Of a DNA stretch of 64,000 nt, positions 25,302-34,849 are shown piece after piece. Every line of letters starts with the position of its first letter. Positions within the stretch are counted from its first letter, which is position 1. Origin of the DNA: Bacteroidota bacterium (GTDB lineage Bacteria; Bacteroidota; Bacteroidia; Bacteroidales; Dysgonomonadaceae); NCBI GenBank assembly GCA_023388315.1, contig JAEWGM010000037.1, forward strand, positions 12,110-76,109, read 5' to 3'. The notes under the pieces are model-generated. The model did not search any database. It saw nothing but the letters and a program-made list of their open reading frames with translations, and was not told the DNA's origin. Both the position numbers and the translations under genes were made by a program.

Positions 25302-26561
25302 TTATAACAAATTTATTACTTCTTCGGCAAATTCGGATGTCGATAAGGCTTTCCCGTGTTCCATAAATCGTGCCAAATCGGATGTCGCGTGTCCTTTTTC
25401 GAACAGATTTTCGAGCGATTTTGTGATGAGTTTTCCCGCTTCGTTCCAGCCCATATATTCCAGCATCATCACGCCCGAAAGCAACATCGAGCAAGGATTT
25501 GCCTTGTTTTTGCCCGCGATATCGGGCGCGGTGCCGTGCGTAGCTTCGAAAATGGCGTGTCCGGTTTTGTAATTGATGTTGGCGCCCGGTGCGATACCGA
25601 TGCCGCCCACCATTGCCGCCAGCTGGTCGGAAATATAATCGCCGTTGAGGTTGAGCGTGGCGATAACGGAATACTCTTCGGGTTTGAGCAGCGTATTTTG
25701 CAGAAAAGCGTCGGCAATCACATCTTTGATAAAAACCTTGCCACCTTTAACCGCTTCGTTATAGGCTTCTACAGCAGATTCCAACCCTTTTTCCGCTTTA
25801 ATTTTATTGAATTTGTTTTCGGTAAAAGTTTCTTCGGGAAATTCGCGCTCGGCCAAAGCGTAACCCCATTTTTTGAAACCTCCTTCGGTAAATTTCATAA
25901 TATTGCCTTTGTGAACCAACGTTACCGACGGCAATTTATTCGCGATGGCGTATTCTATAGCGGAACGCACCAATCGTTCCGTTCCTTCTACCGATACAGG
26001 TTTCACGCCAATGGATGTGGTTTCGGGAAATCGAATTTTGGCGACACCCATCTCTTCTTTCAGAAATTGAAGTACTTTTTCTACTTCGGGCGTTCCGGCG
26101 TTCCACTCGATTCCGGCGTAAATATCTTCGGTATTTTCCCGAAAAATGGTTACGCTCACTTTTTCGGGGTGCAGCAACGGCGTTGCCACACCTTTGAACC
26201 AGCGCACCGGACGCAGGCAAACGTACAAATCCAATTCCTGGCGCAACGCCACGTTCAACGAACGAATTCCCTCGCCCACAGGCGTAGTAAGCGGGCCTTT
26301 TATTCCTACCAAATAGGTGCGGAATGCGTTCATTGTTTCTTCGGGAAGCCACGAACCAACCTGGTTGTAGGCTTTTTCTCCGGCAAGCACTTCCATCCAG
26401 TTGATTTTTCGTTTTCCGTCGTAAGCTTTTTCTACCGCTTTATCGATTATTTGCTTGACGGACTGAGTAATTTCTTTGCCAATTCCATCGCCTTCGATAA
26501 AAGGGATGGTAGGGTTTTCGGGTACGAGCAATTTATTGTTTTGCAGAGTTATTTGTTGCAT
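25302..26561 (-). CDS. icd: Isocitrate dehydrogenase, bacterial type I with NAD-type cofactor residues
   Basis: 419 aa homologue of E. coli Icd. The substrate-binding, phosphorylatable-Ser region is kept (GIRSLNVALRQELDLYVCLRPVRWF). The cofactor motif reads HGTAPDIAGKNKANP. At the positions of E. coli Lys344, Tyr345 and Val351 it has Asp, Ile and Ala, the pattern known for NAD-specific members. NAD preference is therefore inferred, unlike the NADP-type enzyme at 21939. It starts at ATG 26561, 4 bases after the four-helix-bundle gene, in an operon with aconitase. Confidence 0.92.
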   Translation of the reverse strand: MQQITLQNNKLLVPENPTIPFIEGDGIGKEITQSVKQIIDKAVEKAYDGKRKINWMEVLAGEKAYNQVGSWLPEETMNAFRTYLVGIKGPLTTPVGEGIRSLNVALRQELDLYVCLRPVRWFKGVATPLLHPEKVSVTIFRENTEDIYAGIEWNAGTPEVEKVLQFLKEEMGVAKIRFPETTSIGVKPVSVEGTERLVRSAIEYAIANKLPSVTLVHKGNIMKFTEGGFKKWGYALAEREFPEETFTENKFNKIKAEKGLESAVEAYNEAVKGGKVFIKDVIADAFLQNTLLKPEEYSVIATLNLNGDYISDQLAAMVGGIGIAPGANINYKTGHAIFEATHGTAPDIAGKNKANPCSMLLSGVMMLEYMGWNEAGKLITKSLENLFEKGHATSDLARFMEHGKALSTSEFAEEVINLL

Positions 26562-26565
26562 ATAT

Positions 26566-27153
26566 TTATTGATTCTTGTTTCGATGTTTTATTCTCATTT
26601 TTGTCATCCGTTCGCTAAATCCTCCTTCTTTTAGGAAATCTCTTTCCAAGGCTTCCAATTGTTTAAACAGCAGATAATCATTTTGAAGTATTAAGCAGCG
26701 AACCATATTTGCAATGGTTTCAGGTGGACGGTTTTCTGCAATTTTCATAAAATAAGCTACGTCTGCATTTCGTTCACGCCCAATTTTTCGCATTGCTTCT
26801 ACTTCTACCGAATTATCTTCCCAAATTCTATGCTTACGAGTCCTTAAGTAATCTTCATAATCTGCCCGAAGTTCTTTCAAACTTGATTTTGCTACATTTA
26901 TCAAATTCATTTCAATCTTTTTTGATGTAGCAGAAAATGCACTGCCTTCTGCAATGTTTTGTTTACCTGAACGGGCAGCCTGCACCATTTGGTCAATGGT
27001 ACGGTCGCCCCTTTCCAGATATTTGTGGCAAAAGTAAAACGTTAAGTCGTAAATGACTTGCGACTTTTGATAAGTCAGCAATTTTTCAAAATGCCCCGTA
27101 CGCTGTATAAGGCGGTTTTTGTTGCTGTTGTCATCGTTAGTCATAGGCTTCAA
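26566..27153 (-). CDS. Four-helix bundle (S23/IVP-like) protein
   Basis: 195 aa, all-helical. The core (LLTYQKSQVIYDLTFYFCHKYLERGDRTIDQMVQAARSGKQNIAEG) matches the family originally named S23 after proteins encoded in 23S rRNA intervening sequences, here the form with a suffix domain. Typical landmarks are QAARSGKQNIAEGS, INVAKSSLKELRADYEDYL and a C-terminal NDYLLFKQLEALERDF. Function is unknown. It sits 14 bases after aconitase and 4 bases before the NAD-type icd, so it is co-transcribed within the TCA operon rather than linked to rRNA. Lower GC than both neighbours suggests insertion. Confidence 0.8.
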   Translation of the reverse strand: MKPMTNDDNSNKNRLIQRTGHFEKLLTYQKSQVIYDLTFYFCHKYLERGDRTIDQMVQAARSGKQNIAEGSAFSATSKKIEMNLINVAKSSLKELRADYEDYLRTRKHRIWEDNSVEVEAMRKIGRERNADVAYFMKIAENRPPETIANMVRCLILQNDYLLFKQLEALERDFLKEGGFSERMTKMRIKHRNKNQ

Positions 27154-27167
27154 AGACTTTAAAGTCG

Positions 27168-29426
27168 TTAAGGCTTAACCTGATTGTTTAACGCACTGCC
27201 TGCCTTAAACCACTCTATCTGCTGCTCATTGTATGTATGTGCCGCTTCAAAAGTGTCTTTCGTGCCATCGGGATGAAGCAGTTCAACGGTAAGATTTTTG
27301 CCGGGAGCGAAATCTTTTAATCCGATAATGCTAATTTTATCGCGTTCCTGTACTTTGTTGTAATCGTCTTTATCCACAAAAGTGAGCGCCAGCATTCCCT
27401 GTTTTTTCAAATTGGTTTCGTGGATGCGGGCGAACGATTTCACGAGAATCACTTTTACATTTAAGTGGCGCGGTTCCATTGCCGCGTGTTCTCGACTCGA
27501 ACCTTCGCCGTAATTCTCTTCGGCAACAACAATGCTTCCCACGCCGTTGGCTTTGAATTTGCGTGCTAAAGCAGGAACTTCGGAATATTCCATCGAAAGC
27601 GGGTTGAGCACGCTGTTGGTTTTATCGTTGAAAGCGTTTACGGCACCAATCAGCATATTGTCCGAAATATTGTCAAGGTGTCCACGGAAACGAAGCCACG
27701 GACCCGCCATCGAAATATGGTCGGTGGTACATTTTCCTTTCACCTTGATTAACAGCGGTAAATCGTGATAATCTTCGCCATCCCAAGCAGGAAACGGTTC
27801 CAGTTTTTGCAGGCGTTTCGAATCAGGATCGATATTGATTTGCACTTGCGCGCCGTCTGCCGATGGTGCCTGATAACCGGCATCTTTCACTTCGAAACCG
27901 AGTGGCGGCATCTCGTAACCTTTGGGCTCGGCAAGTTTCACGCGCTCGCCTTTGTCGTTTTCGAGCGTATCGGTCAGCGGATTGAATGTTAAATCGCCGG
28001 CGATGGTGAGCGCCGCAACCAATTCGGGCGACGTTACAAACGCGTGCGTATTGGGATTTCCGTCGTTTCGTTTGGCGAAATTTCGGTTAAACGAAGTTAC
28101 GATAGAGTTGGTGCGTTCCGATTTCTCGTCGTCGCGACGCCATTGTCCGATACACGGCCCGCAGGCGTTTGCCATAATCACCGCGCCCACATCTTCAAAC
28201 TCTTTGAGCACGCCGTCGCGTTCGGCGGTATATCGTACCTGTTCCGAACCGGGATTGATGATGAATTGCGACTTTACGCTCAATCCGTCTTTTCGGGCTT
28301 CGCGAACGATGGATGCGGCGCGCGTTAAGTCTTCGTAGGACGAGTTGGTGCACGAACCAATCAAACCCACTTCCATTTTGCGCGGATAGTTGTTTTTGAT
28401 TACCACATCGGCAAATTCGGAGATGGTGTACGCGGCATCGGGGGTGAACGGACCATTGATGTGCGGCTCCAATTCCGAAAGGTCTATTTCGATAACTTCG
28501 TCGTAATATTTATAGGGATCGGCAACCACTTCGGGATCGGGTTGCAGATGCTCGATAATACCTCGTGCCAAGTCGGCAACTTCTTTGCGGTCGGTTCCTT
28601 CGAGATAGATTGCCGATTTCTCATCGAACGGGAAAATGGATGTGGTGGCACCCACTTCGGCTCCCATATTACAAATGGTGCCTTTTCCCGTTGCGGAAAG
28701 CGTTTGGGTTCCTTCGCCAATGTATTCGATAATGGCGTTGGTTCCACCTTTTACGGTTAAAATTCCGGCAACTTTCAGGATAACATCTTTGGGCGACGCC
28801 CAGCCCGAAAGTTTTCCGGTGAGCTTCACGCCAATGAGTTTGGGCATCTTCAGTTCCCACGGCAAACCTGCCATCACGTCAACGGCATCGGCGCCGCCAA
28901 CACCAATGGCAATCATTCCCAAACCGCCGGCATTGGGCGTGTGCGAATCGGTTCCCACCATCATTCCGCCGGGAAAAGCGTAATTTTCTAACACCACTTG
29001 GTGGATGATTCCCGCGCCGGGTTTCCAAAAACCGATGCCGTATTTATTCGACACATCTTTAAGGAAATCAAATACTTCACGATTGGTAATATTTGCCGTT
29101 TCCAAATCGGTTTCGGCATTTTTATAGGCTTGTATTAAGTGGTCGCAATGCACGGTAGAAGGCACAGCAACGCTGGTTCGTCCCGAATTCATCAGTTGCA
29201 GCAGCGCCATTTGTGCGGTGGCATCCTGCATCGCTACGCGGTCGGGCGCGAAATCCACGTAATCTTCGGCACGCTTGTAATCTTTCAAGTCCACACCGGG
29301 CGAAAGGTGGGCAAAAAGTATTTTTTCAGTAAGGGTTAACGGTCGTTTTAAAATTTCTTTGGTTTGTTTGATTTTCTCAGGCAAATTCGCATACACTTCG
29401 CGAATCATCTCAATGTCGAATGTCAT
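27168..29426 (-). CDS. acn: Aconitate hydratase
   Basis: [4Fe-4S] enzyme isomerising citrate to isocitrate. 752 aa from ATG 29426 (MTFDIEMIREVY). An in-frame ATG at 29507 adds 27 Asn/Ile-rich residues unlike the family, so it is rejected. Length and sequence follow the mitochondrial-type aconitase. Cluster cysteines lie in IGSCTNSSYEDL and ANACGPCIGQW. Other landmarks are HCDHLIQAYKNAE, PGGMMVGTDSHTPNAGGLG and the swivel domain with EENYGEGSSREHAAMEPRHLN. First gene of the minus-strand run acn, four-helix-bundle, icd(NAD), gltA. Confidence 0.96.
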   Translation of the reverse strand: MTFDIEMIREVYANLPEKIKQTKEILKRPLTLTEKILFAHLSPGVDLKDYKRAEDYVDFAPDRVAMQDATAQMALLQLMNSGRTSVAVPSTVHCDHLIQAYKNAETDLETANITNREVFDFLKDVSNKYGIGFWKPGAGIIHQVVLENYAFPGGMMVGTDSHTPNAGGLGMIAIGVGGADAVDVMAGLPWELKMPKLIGVKLTGKLSGWASPKDVILKVAGILTVKGGTNAIIEYIGEGTQTLSATGKGTICNMGAEVGATTSIFPFDEKSAIYLEGTDRKEVADLARGIIEHLQPDPEVVADPYKYYDEVIEIDLSELEPHINGPFTPDAAYTISEFADVVIKNNYPRKMEVGLIGSCTNSSYEDLTRAASIVREARKDGLSVKSQFIINPGSEQVRYTAERDGVLKEFEDVGAVIMANACGPCIGQWRRDDEKSERTNSIVTSFNRNFAKRNDGNPNTHAFVTSPELVAALTIAGDLTFNPLTDTLENDKGERVKLAEPKGYEMPPLGFEVKDAGYQAPSADGAQVQINIDPDSKRLQKLEPFPAWDGEDYHDLPLLIKVKGKCTTDHISMAGPWLRFRGHLDNISDNMLIGAVNAFNDKTNSVLNPLSMEYSEVPALARKFKANGVGSIVVAEENYGEGSSREHAAMEPRHLNVKVILVKSFARIHETNLKKQGMLALTFVDKDDYNKVQERDKISIIGLKDFAPGKNLTVELLHPDGTKDTFEAAHTYNEQQIEWFKAGSALNNQVKP

Positions 29427-29571
29427 ATTGATTGAGCTATTTTTATTGATTAGTAAATTTTTTGTGATTAAAATATTCAGAGCGAACATTGTTCGGATTT
29501 TTAACAACTGGAAGTGAGAAAAGTTCGTAGATGTTTCATAGGTTTTATTGATATTCCATTTTTTGTTTTCA

Positions 29572-29579
29572 CAAATATA
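29572..29579 (-). promoter_or_regulatory. Possible -7 box upstream of aconitase operon
   Basis: On the minus strand TATATTTG is read at 29579-29572. Transcription would start near 29565, about 140 bases before ATG 29426. No matching TTTG is found at -33. The gap is shared with the divergent OPT transporter gene at 29672. Confidence 0.3.
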
Positions 29580-29671
29580 AACAAAGAAGTTAAAAGACTT
29601 TCGGAGTTTACATTATTTTTAGTAATTTCGTCGCTTAAAATATCTCTGAATCTAATTTAAGTAAAACAAAA

Positions 29672-31690
29672 ATGAACGAAAACGAAGAAAAAATCAAAAA
29701 TTTACCCGAAAACGCGTATCGGGAATTAAAGGAAGGCGAAGTGTACAAACCCGTGCTGCCCGCCGAACGGAACATTACGGAAATTACGCCTTGGTCTGTG
29801 GGTATGGGGTTGCTGATGGCCGTTATTTTTTCGGCTGCCGCCGCCTATTCGGGATTGAAAATTGGGCAAGTGTTTGAAGCGGCCATTCCCATTTCCATTA
29901 TTGCCGTGGGAGCCTCGGCAGCGTTGCGCAAGAAAAACGCGTTATCGCAAAACGTGATTATCCAATCCATCGGCGCGTCGTCGGGTGTGATTGTTGCCGG
30001 CGCGGTTTTCACCATTCCGGGGCTGTACATTTTGCAAGCCAAATATCCCGAAATTCAAGTGGATTTTTGGCAAATATTTTTCTCTTCGCTGTTTGGCGGA
30101 ATTTTAGGCATTTTGTTTCTGATTCCGTTCCGAAAATATTTCGTAAAAGATATGCACGGCAAATTGCCGTTTCCCGAAGCCACCGCCACCACCGAAATTT
30201 TAATGACGGGCGAAAAAGGCGGTAATCAGGCAAAACTGCTTGTAACGAGCGGATTAATTGGCGGGCTATTCGATTTTTGCTTTTCCGCTTTCCGTTTGTG
30301 GAGCGAAGAAATTTCCACGCGCATCATTCCCGGAGGCGCCATGCTTGCCGAACGGTTTAAAATGGTGCTGAAATTCAATGTGAGCGCGCTTATATTTAGT
30401 TTCGGATATTTGGTGGGGCTGCGCTACGCGGTGATTATTACGGTTGGTTCGCTGTTATCGTGGCTGGTGTTTATTCCGTTGGTAAATGAAATTGGCGCGC
30501 TGGTAGCGGCCGGTGGCGGCGTGAATCCGTTCGCTGCAATGACAGCCGAACAGATTTTCGCGGAATATGTTCGTCCCATTGGCATTGGCGCCATTGCGAT
30601 GGCAGGAATTATCGGCATCATTAAATCGGCCGGCGTTATTGGCAATGCCTTTAAATTGGCAACCGGAGGCGGAAAAAAAGCCGGCGCGCACACCGTTGTG
30701 GAAAAACCGGAACGTACGCAACGCGACCTGAAGATGTCATTTGTGATGCTGTTTTTATTCCTCACATTAATCGCTATTTTCATCTTCTTAATTATCGGTG
30801 TGAAAGTGACGCTGATGCAAGCCATTGTGGCGTTATTGACCATCACCATTATTTCATTTTTGTTTACGACAGTTGCCGCCAATGCCATTGCCATTGTGGG
30901 TTCAAACCCCGTTTCGGGAATGACGTTGATGACACTTATTCTCTCGTCTGTAATTCTTGTAGCCGTAGGCTTGAAAGGCTGGCAGGGAATGGTGAGCGGA
31001 CTGATTATCGGCGGGGTGGTTTGTACCGCACTTTCAATGGCAGGAGGTTTCGTAACCGACTTAAAAATAGGTTATTGGATTGGAACAACGCCCTCCAAAC
31101 AACAATCGTATAAGTTTCTAGGAACATTGGTTTCGGCTGCCACCGTGGGCGCCGTAATTTTCATTTTGAACGAAGCATACGGATTTGTTGCAACCGAAAC
31201 GCACACCAACCCAATGGTGGCGCCACAGGCCAACGCGATGGCGGCAATTATTGAGCCGTTAATGTCGGGCTCGGGTGTTAGCTGGATGTTGTTGGGCGTG
31301 GGCGCGGTTATTGCTATTCTTATTAATTGGCTCAATATCTCTCCTTTAGCATTCGCATTGGGAATGTTTATTCCGCTACCGTTGAATACGCCGCTGGTAG
31401 TTGGCGGATTACTCAATCATTGGATCAATAAACGCTCGAACGACTCGAAGTTGAACAACGCACGTCATCAACGTGCCATTCTTATTGCATCGGGATTCAT
31501 TGCCGGTGCGGCTTTGTTCGGTGTAATTGGGGCACTGGTGATTTTCATTACCGGCAACGGTAACGCGCTCAATCTCGGCGTGTGGGCGGATCCTCAGGGC
31601 ACAGGCGCGCAGGTGGTGGCATTGATTGCTTTTATCGGGTTGGTTTCCTATTTTGTTTGGGAATCGATGCGGGCCAAGAAAGAGGATTAA
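29672..31690 (+). CDS. OPT family oligopeptide transporter
   Basis: 672 aa integral membrane protein with about 15 hydrophobic segments. Signatures of the OPT family are ITPWSVGMGLLMAVIFSAAAAYSGLKIG near the N-terminus, VDFWQIFFSSLFGGILG, KLPFPEATATTEILMTG and a late SGSGVSWMLLGVGAVIAI. In this prokaryotic branch the cargo is assumed to be small peptides or metal chelates, driven by protons. It is divergent from the aconitase operon. A 26 bp gap separates it from the RAYT transposase gene, probably a later insertion. Confidence 0.92.
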   Translation: MNENEEKIKNLPENAYRELKEGEVYKPVLPAERNITEITPWSVGMGLLMAVIFSAAAAYSGLKIGQVFEAAIPISIIAVGASAALRKKNALSQNVIIQSIGASSGVIVAGAVFTIPGLYILQAKYPEIQVDFWQIFFSSLFGGILGILFLIPFRKYFVKDMHGKLPFPEATATTEILMTGEKGGNQAKLLVTSGLIGGLFDFCFSAFRLWSEEISTRIIPGGAMLAERFKMVLKFNVSALIFSFGYLVGLRYAVIITVGSLLSWLVFIPLVNEIGALVAAGGGVNPFAAMTAEQIFAEYVRPIGIGAIAMAGIIGIIKSAGVIGNAFKLATGGGKKAGAHTVVEKPERTQRDLKMSFVMLFLFLTLIAIFIFLIIGVKVTLMQAIVALLTITIISFLFTTVAANAIAIVGSNPVSGMTLMTLILSSVILVAVGLKGWQGMVSGLIIGGVVCTALSMAGGFVTDLKIGYWIGTTPSKQQSYKFLGTLVSAATVGAVIFILNEAYGFVATETHTNPMVAPQANAMAAIIEPLMSGSGVSWMLLGVGAVIAILINWLNISPLAFALGMFIPLPLNTPLVVGGLLNHWINKRSNDSKLNNARHQRAILIASGFIAGAALFGVIGALVIFITGNGNALNLGVWADPQGTGAQVVALIAFIGLVSYFVWESMRAKKED

Positions 31691-31716
31691 TATATAAATT
31701 CACAATATAAAATTGC

Positions 31717-32268
31717 ATGGTTGTCGAAAAGTTCAGCAATAAATATCGAATTTCATCGGCAAGGGCATACTGGCACGATTACGATGGCGGAATGTATTTT
31801 ATTACTGTTTGCACAGAGGGTTTTGTCCATTATTTCGGCAAAATTGAAAATGGAGAAATGAAATTAAATTTATTGGGAAAATATGTGGCAAACTGTATTG
31901 AAAATACACCAACCCATTTTCCCGATGTCATCATTCCGGTATATGTGGTTATGCCCAATCACATTCATTTAATTGTGTGTATTGATGGCAATAACCGGGG
32001 AAATCTTGAATCGCGGTGCAGTAGAGACGTTGCATGCAACGTCTCTACAATGTCCCGAATTTCACCAAAACCGGGTTCATTACCAACGGTTATACGCAGC
32101 ATCAAATCCGCCGTTACCCGTTACGCAAATCAACATTGCATTCCATTCCAATGGCAATCACGGTTTCACGACCGCATCATCCGAAATCAAAATGAATGCA
32201 ACAGAATTGCTGATTATATTGACCATAATCCCGAAAATTGGATGAAAGATGAATTGAATGTTCATTGA
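31717..32268 (+). mobile_element. REP-associated tyrosine transposase (RAYT, Y1_Tnp/HUH)
   Basis: 183 aa CDS. The HUH motif is MPNHIHLIV (HxH) and the candidate nucleophile Tyr is in ADYIDHNPENW. The start region YRISSARAYWHDYDGGMYFITVCTEG and SRFHDRIIRNQNECNRI fit transposases that act on REP palindromes. No terminal repeats bound the gene, as expected for a domesticated RAYT. The reading frame contains a perfect 28 bp REP palindrome at 32021-32048, located between the HUH motif and IRSIKSAVTRY, and the frame stays open through it. Similar palindromes occur at 35195-35285. Confidence 0.85.
32021..32048. repeat. REP palindrome inside the RAYT reading frame
   Basis: A perfect 28 bp palindrome with no spacer: the left half GTAGAGACGTTGCA is exactly the reverse complement of the right half. 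It shares the GTAGAGACG arm with the palindrome at 35259-35285. It is translated in frame as about nine residues (within RDVACNVST). Confidence 0.9.
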
Positions 32269-32286
32269 TACAAACAATATATTACT

Positions 32287-32598
32287 ATGCTTATAGCTGC
32301 TTTTATCTTAGTCATTCTTGGCATTTTGATAAAAAATGGAAAAATGTATTTTCTCATTGCAGGATACAACACACTATCGGCTAAACAAAAGGAAAACTAT
32401 GATATTCAAAAGATTGCAGTGTTAATGCGAAATGTTTTGTTTGTAATAGCCGGTGTATTATTCCTTCAGTTTTTTATTCCAAAATGGATAGGAGAAAGCA
32501 AATGGATAGATTGGGCGGCGATTTCTATTATTACTTTCTGTGTAATATTCTTGCTCAAATCAGCCAATTCAGAAAAATATAAACGAAAAAAACAATAA
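32287..32598 (+). CDS. DUF3784-like small membrane protein
   Basis: 103 aa with three hydrophobic segments: LIAAFILVILGILI at the N-terminus, VLFVIAGVLFLQFF in the middle and WAAISIITFCVIFLL near the end. The loop YFLIAGYNTLSAKQKENYD is the mark of DUF3784. The tail is basic (KYKRKKQ). Function is unknown. It lies 18 bp after the RAYT stop and 12 bp before the GH92 gene. A related-looking small membrane protein follows GH92 at 34850. Confidence 0.7.
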   Translation: MLIAAFILVILGILIKNGKMYFLIAGYNTLSAKQKENYDIQKIAVLMRNVLFVIAGVLFLQFFIPKWIGESKWIDWAAISIITFCVIFLLKSANSEKYKRKKQ

Positions 32599-32610
32599 AC
32601 AACTTTCAAT

Positions 32611-34821
32611 ATGAAAAAAGCACTCATATTCACGGCACTAACCTTGTTTTTTGCCGCTTGCACACAAAAACAAACCACCCAATCATCGGTGGATGAAACC
32701 GATTTCACACAATACGTGAATCCGTTTATCGGAACGGCGTTTACGGGACACACGTTTCCCGGCGCCACTTATCCCCTAGGGATGATTCAAGCGGGGCCGC
32801 AAACCGGTAATTTCACATGGGAATATTGTTCGGGATATTTTTACGAAGACTCGCTCATCCAAGGATTTACGCAAACCCGATTGAACGGAACGGGATGCGT
32901 TGATTTGGGTGATTTGCTGGTGCAGCCGTTTTCGGGCGACAAACGCGATAATTTGGACAGCCGATTCGACAAAGCCACCGAAAAAGCGTCACCCGGATAT
33001 TACACCGTGGAATTGGCCGACAACAACGTGCGCGTGGAAATTACCGCTTCTCCGCACGTGGCTTTTCACAAATACACGTTCCCGAAAGGGAGCTCGGCCA
33101 ATATTCTCGCCGATTTCCAAAGCGGGTTGGTATGGCAAGACGCTCGTTTTCACACACATGTGCTGGAAAACGAAGTGAATTTCGAGAGCGACCACGTCAT
33201 CTCAGGTTTCACCCGCCGAACGGAATGGGTAGAGCGTGTGTATTACTTCGTGATTGAATTCGACAAACCCATTATCGGAAAGGAAGAATTGGAAAAACGT
33301 AGCCCGATGGAAAAATCGTCGCGCTACGTTCTTACTTTCGATATGGAAAATGGCGAAGAAGTGAATATGAAAATCGGCCTGTCATCGGCCAGCATCGATG
33401 GCGCCAAAGCCAACCTCGCGGCCGAAGTTCCCGATTGGGATTTTGACTCGGTACATAAAAACGCGAAAAACGAGTGGAACAACTATCTTTCGAGGGTAAA
33501 AATTGAAGGCACGGAAAACGATAAATTTAGTTTTTATTCATCGCTTTACCGTTTGTACATTCAACCCAACAACATTGCCGATGTGGACGGAAAATACATT
33601 GGGCCAAACCGCGAAGTATCGCAATCATCCGGTGGAAAATATTATTCCACGTGGTCGCAATGGGACACTTTCCGCGCCGCCTTCCCAATGTACACCATCT
33701 TAAGCCCCGAACTCATCGACGATTTCACCAACTCGATGCTCGATTACAGCGAACAACAAGGACACCTGCCCATTTGGTCGCTTTGGGGACAAGAAACCTA
33801 CACGATGATTGGCAACCACTCCATTCCGATGATTGTGGATGCGTATATGAAAGGCTTCAACGGTTTCGATGCCGAGCGAGCTTACAATGAAATAAAGAAA
33901 TCCATCACCACAAGCGAGCATCCGAAATCGGATTGGAAAGTGTATGACCAATATGGTTATTATCCATCCGATTTAATTTCACTGGAATCAGTTTCTCGCA
34001 CGCTGGAATGCGGTTTCGATGATTATTGCGCCGCACTGATGGCCGAAAAATTGGGCAAAACGGAAGACGCCGCTTTCTTCAGAAAACGTTCGGAATATTA
34101 CAAGAACCTGTTCGATAAAGAAACCAATGCCATGCGCCCCAAAAACTCGAAAGGCGCCTGGATAGCTCCATTTGACCCATATGAATTGGCGCACGCCGAC
34201 TCGGAAGTGGGCGGCCATTACACCGAAGGAAACGCGTTGCAATACACGTGGCACGTAATGCAAGATATTCCCGGATTGATTGAATTAATGGGCGGAAAGG
34301 AAAAAACCGGCGAAGTGCTGGATTATCTATTCACCACCAAGCGGGCAGCAACCGGCACACTATCTGATGTAACGGGGCTCATCGGACAATACGCGCACGG
34401 AAACGAACCGAGCCACCACGTGGCGTACATTTATCCGTATCTCGACCGTCCCGAAGAAACGCAGTACCTTGTGCGCCAGATCTGCACCGATTTCTACAAA
34501 AACAAACCCGACGGGCTTATCGGCAACGACGATTGCGGACAAATGTCGGCTTGGTATATGTTCTCCGCGCTTGGTTTCTACCCAATGAACCCCGTGAGTG
34601 GCGAGTTTGTGCTGGGCGCGCCGCAAGTGCCTTCGGCAAAAATAAATGTAGGCAACGACAAGTGGTTCACCATGGAAGCCAAAAACCTATCGGAAAACAA
34701 CCTGTATGTAGAAAAAGTGGAACTTAACGGACAGCCGTACGATAAGAAAACCATTTCTTATGACGATATAATGGGCGGTGCAACGTTGGTGTTTTATATG
34801 ACGGATGGGGTTATGAAGTGA
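32611..34821 (+). CDS. GH92 alpha-mannosidase lipoprotein
   Basis: 736 aa. Signal peptide and lipobox MKKALIFTALTLFFAAC predict a lipoprotein in the cell envelope. GH92 enzymes are calcium-dependent exo-alpha-mannosidases, expanded in Bacteroidota for glycan foraging. Landmarks are YVNPFIGTAFTGHTFPGATYPLGMIQAGP, the TFRAAFPMYTILSPEL block, GGHYTEGNALQYTWHVMQD and the catalytic-region NDDCGQMSAWYMFSALGFYP. No SusC/SusD pair is next to it, so it is not in a classical polysaccharide utilisation locus in this window. Linkage specificity (often alpha-1,2) cannot be read. Confidence 0.93.
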   Translation: MKKALIFTALTLFFAACTQKQTTQSSVDETDFTQYVNPFIGTAFTGHTFPGATYPLGMIQAGPQTGNFTWEYCSGYFYEDSLIQGFTQTRLNGTGCVDLGDLLVQPFSGDKRDNLDSRFDKATEKASPGYYTVELADNNVRVEITASPHVAFHKYTFPKGSSANILADFQSGLVWQDARFHTHVLENEVNFESDHVISGFTRRTEWVERVYYFVIEFDKPIIGKEELEKRSPMEKSSRYVLTFDMENGEEVNMKIGLSSASIDGAKANLAAEVPDWDFDSVHKNAKNEWNNYLSRVKIEGTENDKFSFYSSLYRLYIQPNNIADVDGKYIGPNREVSQSSGGKYYSTWSQWDTFRAAFPMYTILSPELIDDFTNSMLDYSEQQGHLPIWSLWGQETYTMIGNHSIPMIVDAYMKGFNGFDAERAYNEIKKSITTSEHPKSDWKVYDQYGYYPSDLISLESVSRTLECGFDDYCAALMAEKLGKTEDAAFFRKRSEYYKNLFDKETNAMRPKNSKGAWIAPFDPYELAHADSEVGGHYTEGNALQYTWHVMQDIPGLIELMGGKEKTGEVLDYLFTTKRAATGTLSDVTGLIGQYAHGNEPSHHVAYIYPYLDRPEETQYLVRQICTDFYKNKPDGLIGNDDCGQMSAWYMFSALGFYPMNPVSGEFVLGAPQVPSAKINVGNDKWFTMEAKNLSENNLYVEKVELNGQPYDKKTISYDDIMGGATLVFYMTDGVMK

Positions 34822-34849
34822 GCAGTTGACAGTTTGCAGTGAACTAAAT

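Noticed and set aside
25356..26618. Long plus-strand open frame (420 codons) antisense to the NAD-type icd
   Set aside because: The composition is Phe/His/Arg-rich as expected from reading a coding strand backwards; the minus-strand enzyme has all family motifs.
29427..29507. N-terminal extension of aconitase (27 residues)
   Set aside because: The Asn/Ile/Leu-rich residues do not match aconitase; MTFDIEM is the usual kind of start.
31717..32268. IS200/IS605-type insertion sequence
   Set aside because: No TnpB, no element ends and no left/right hairpins bounding the gene; length and motifs fit a solitary RAYT.
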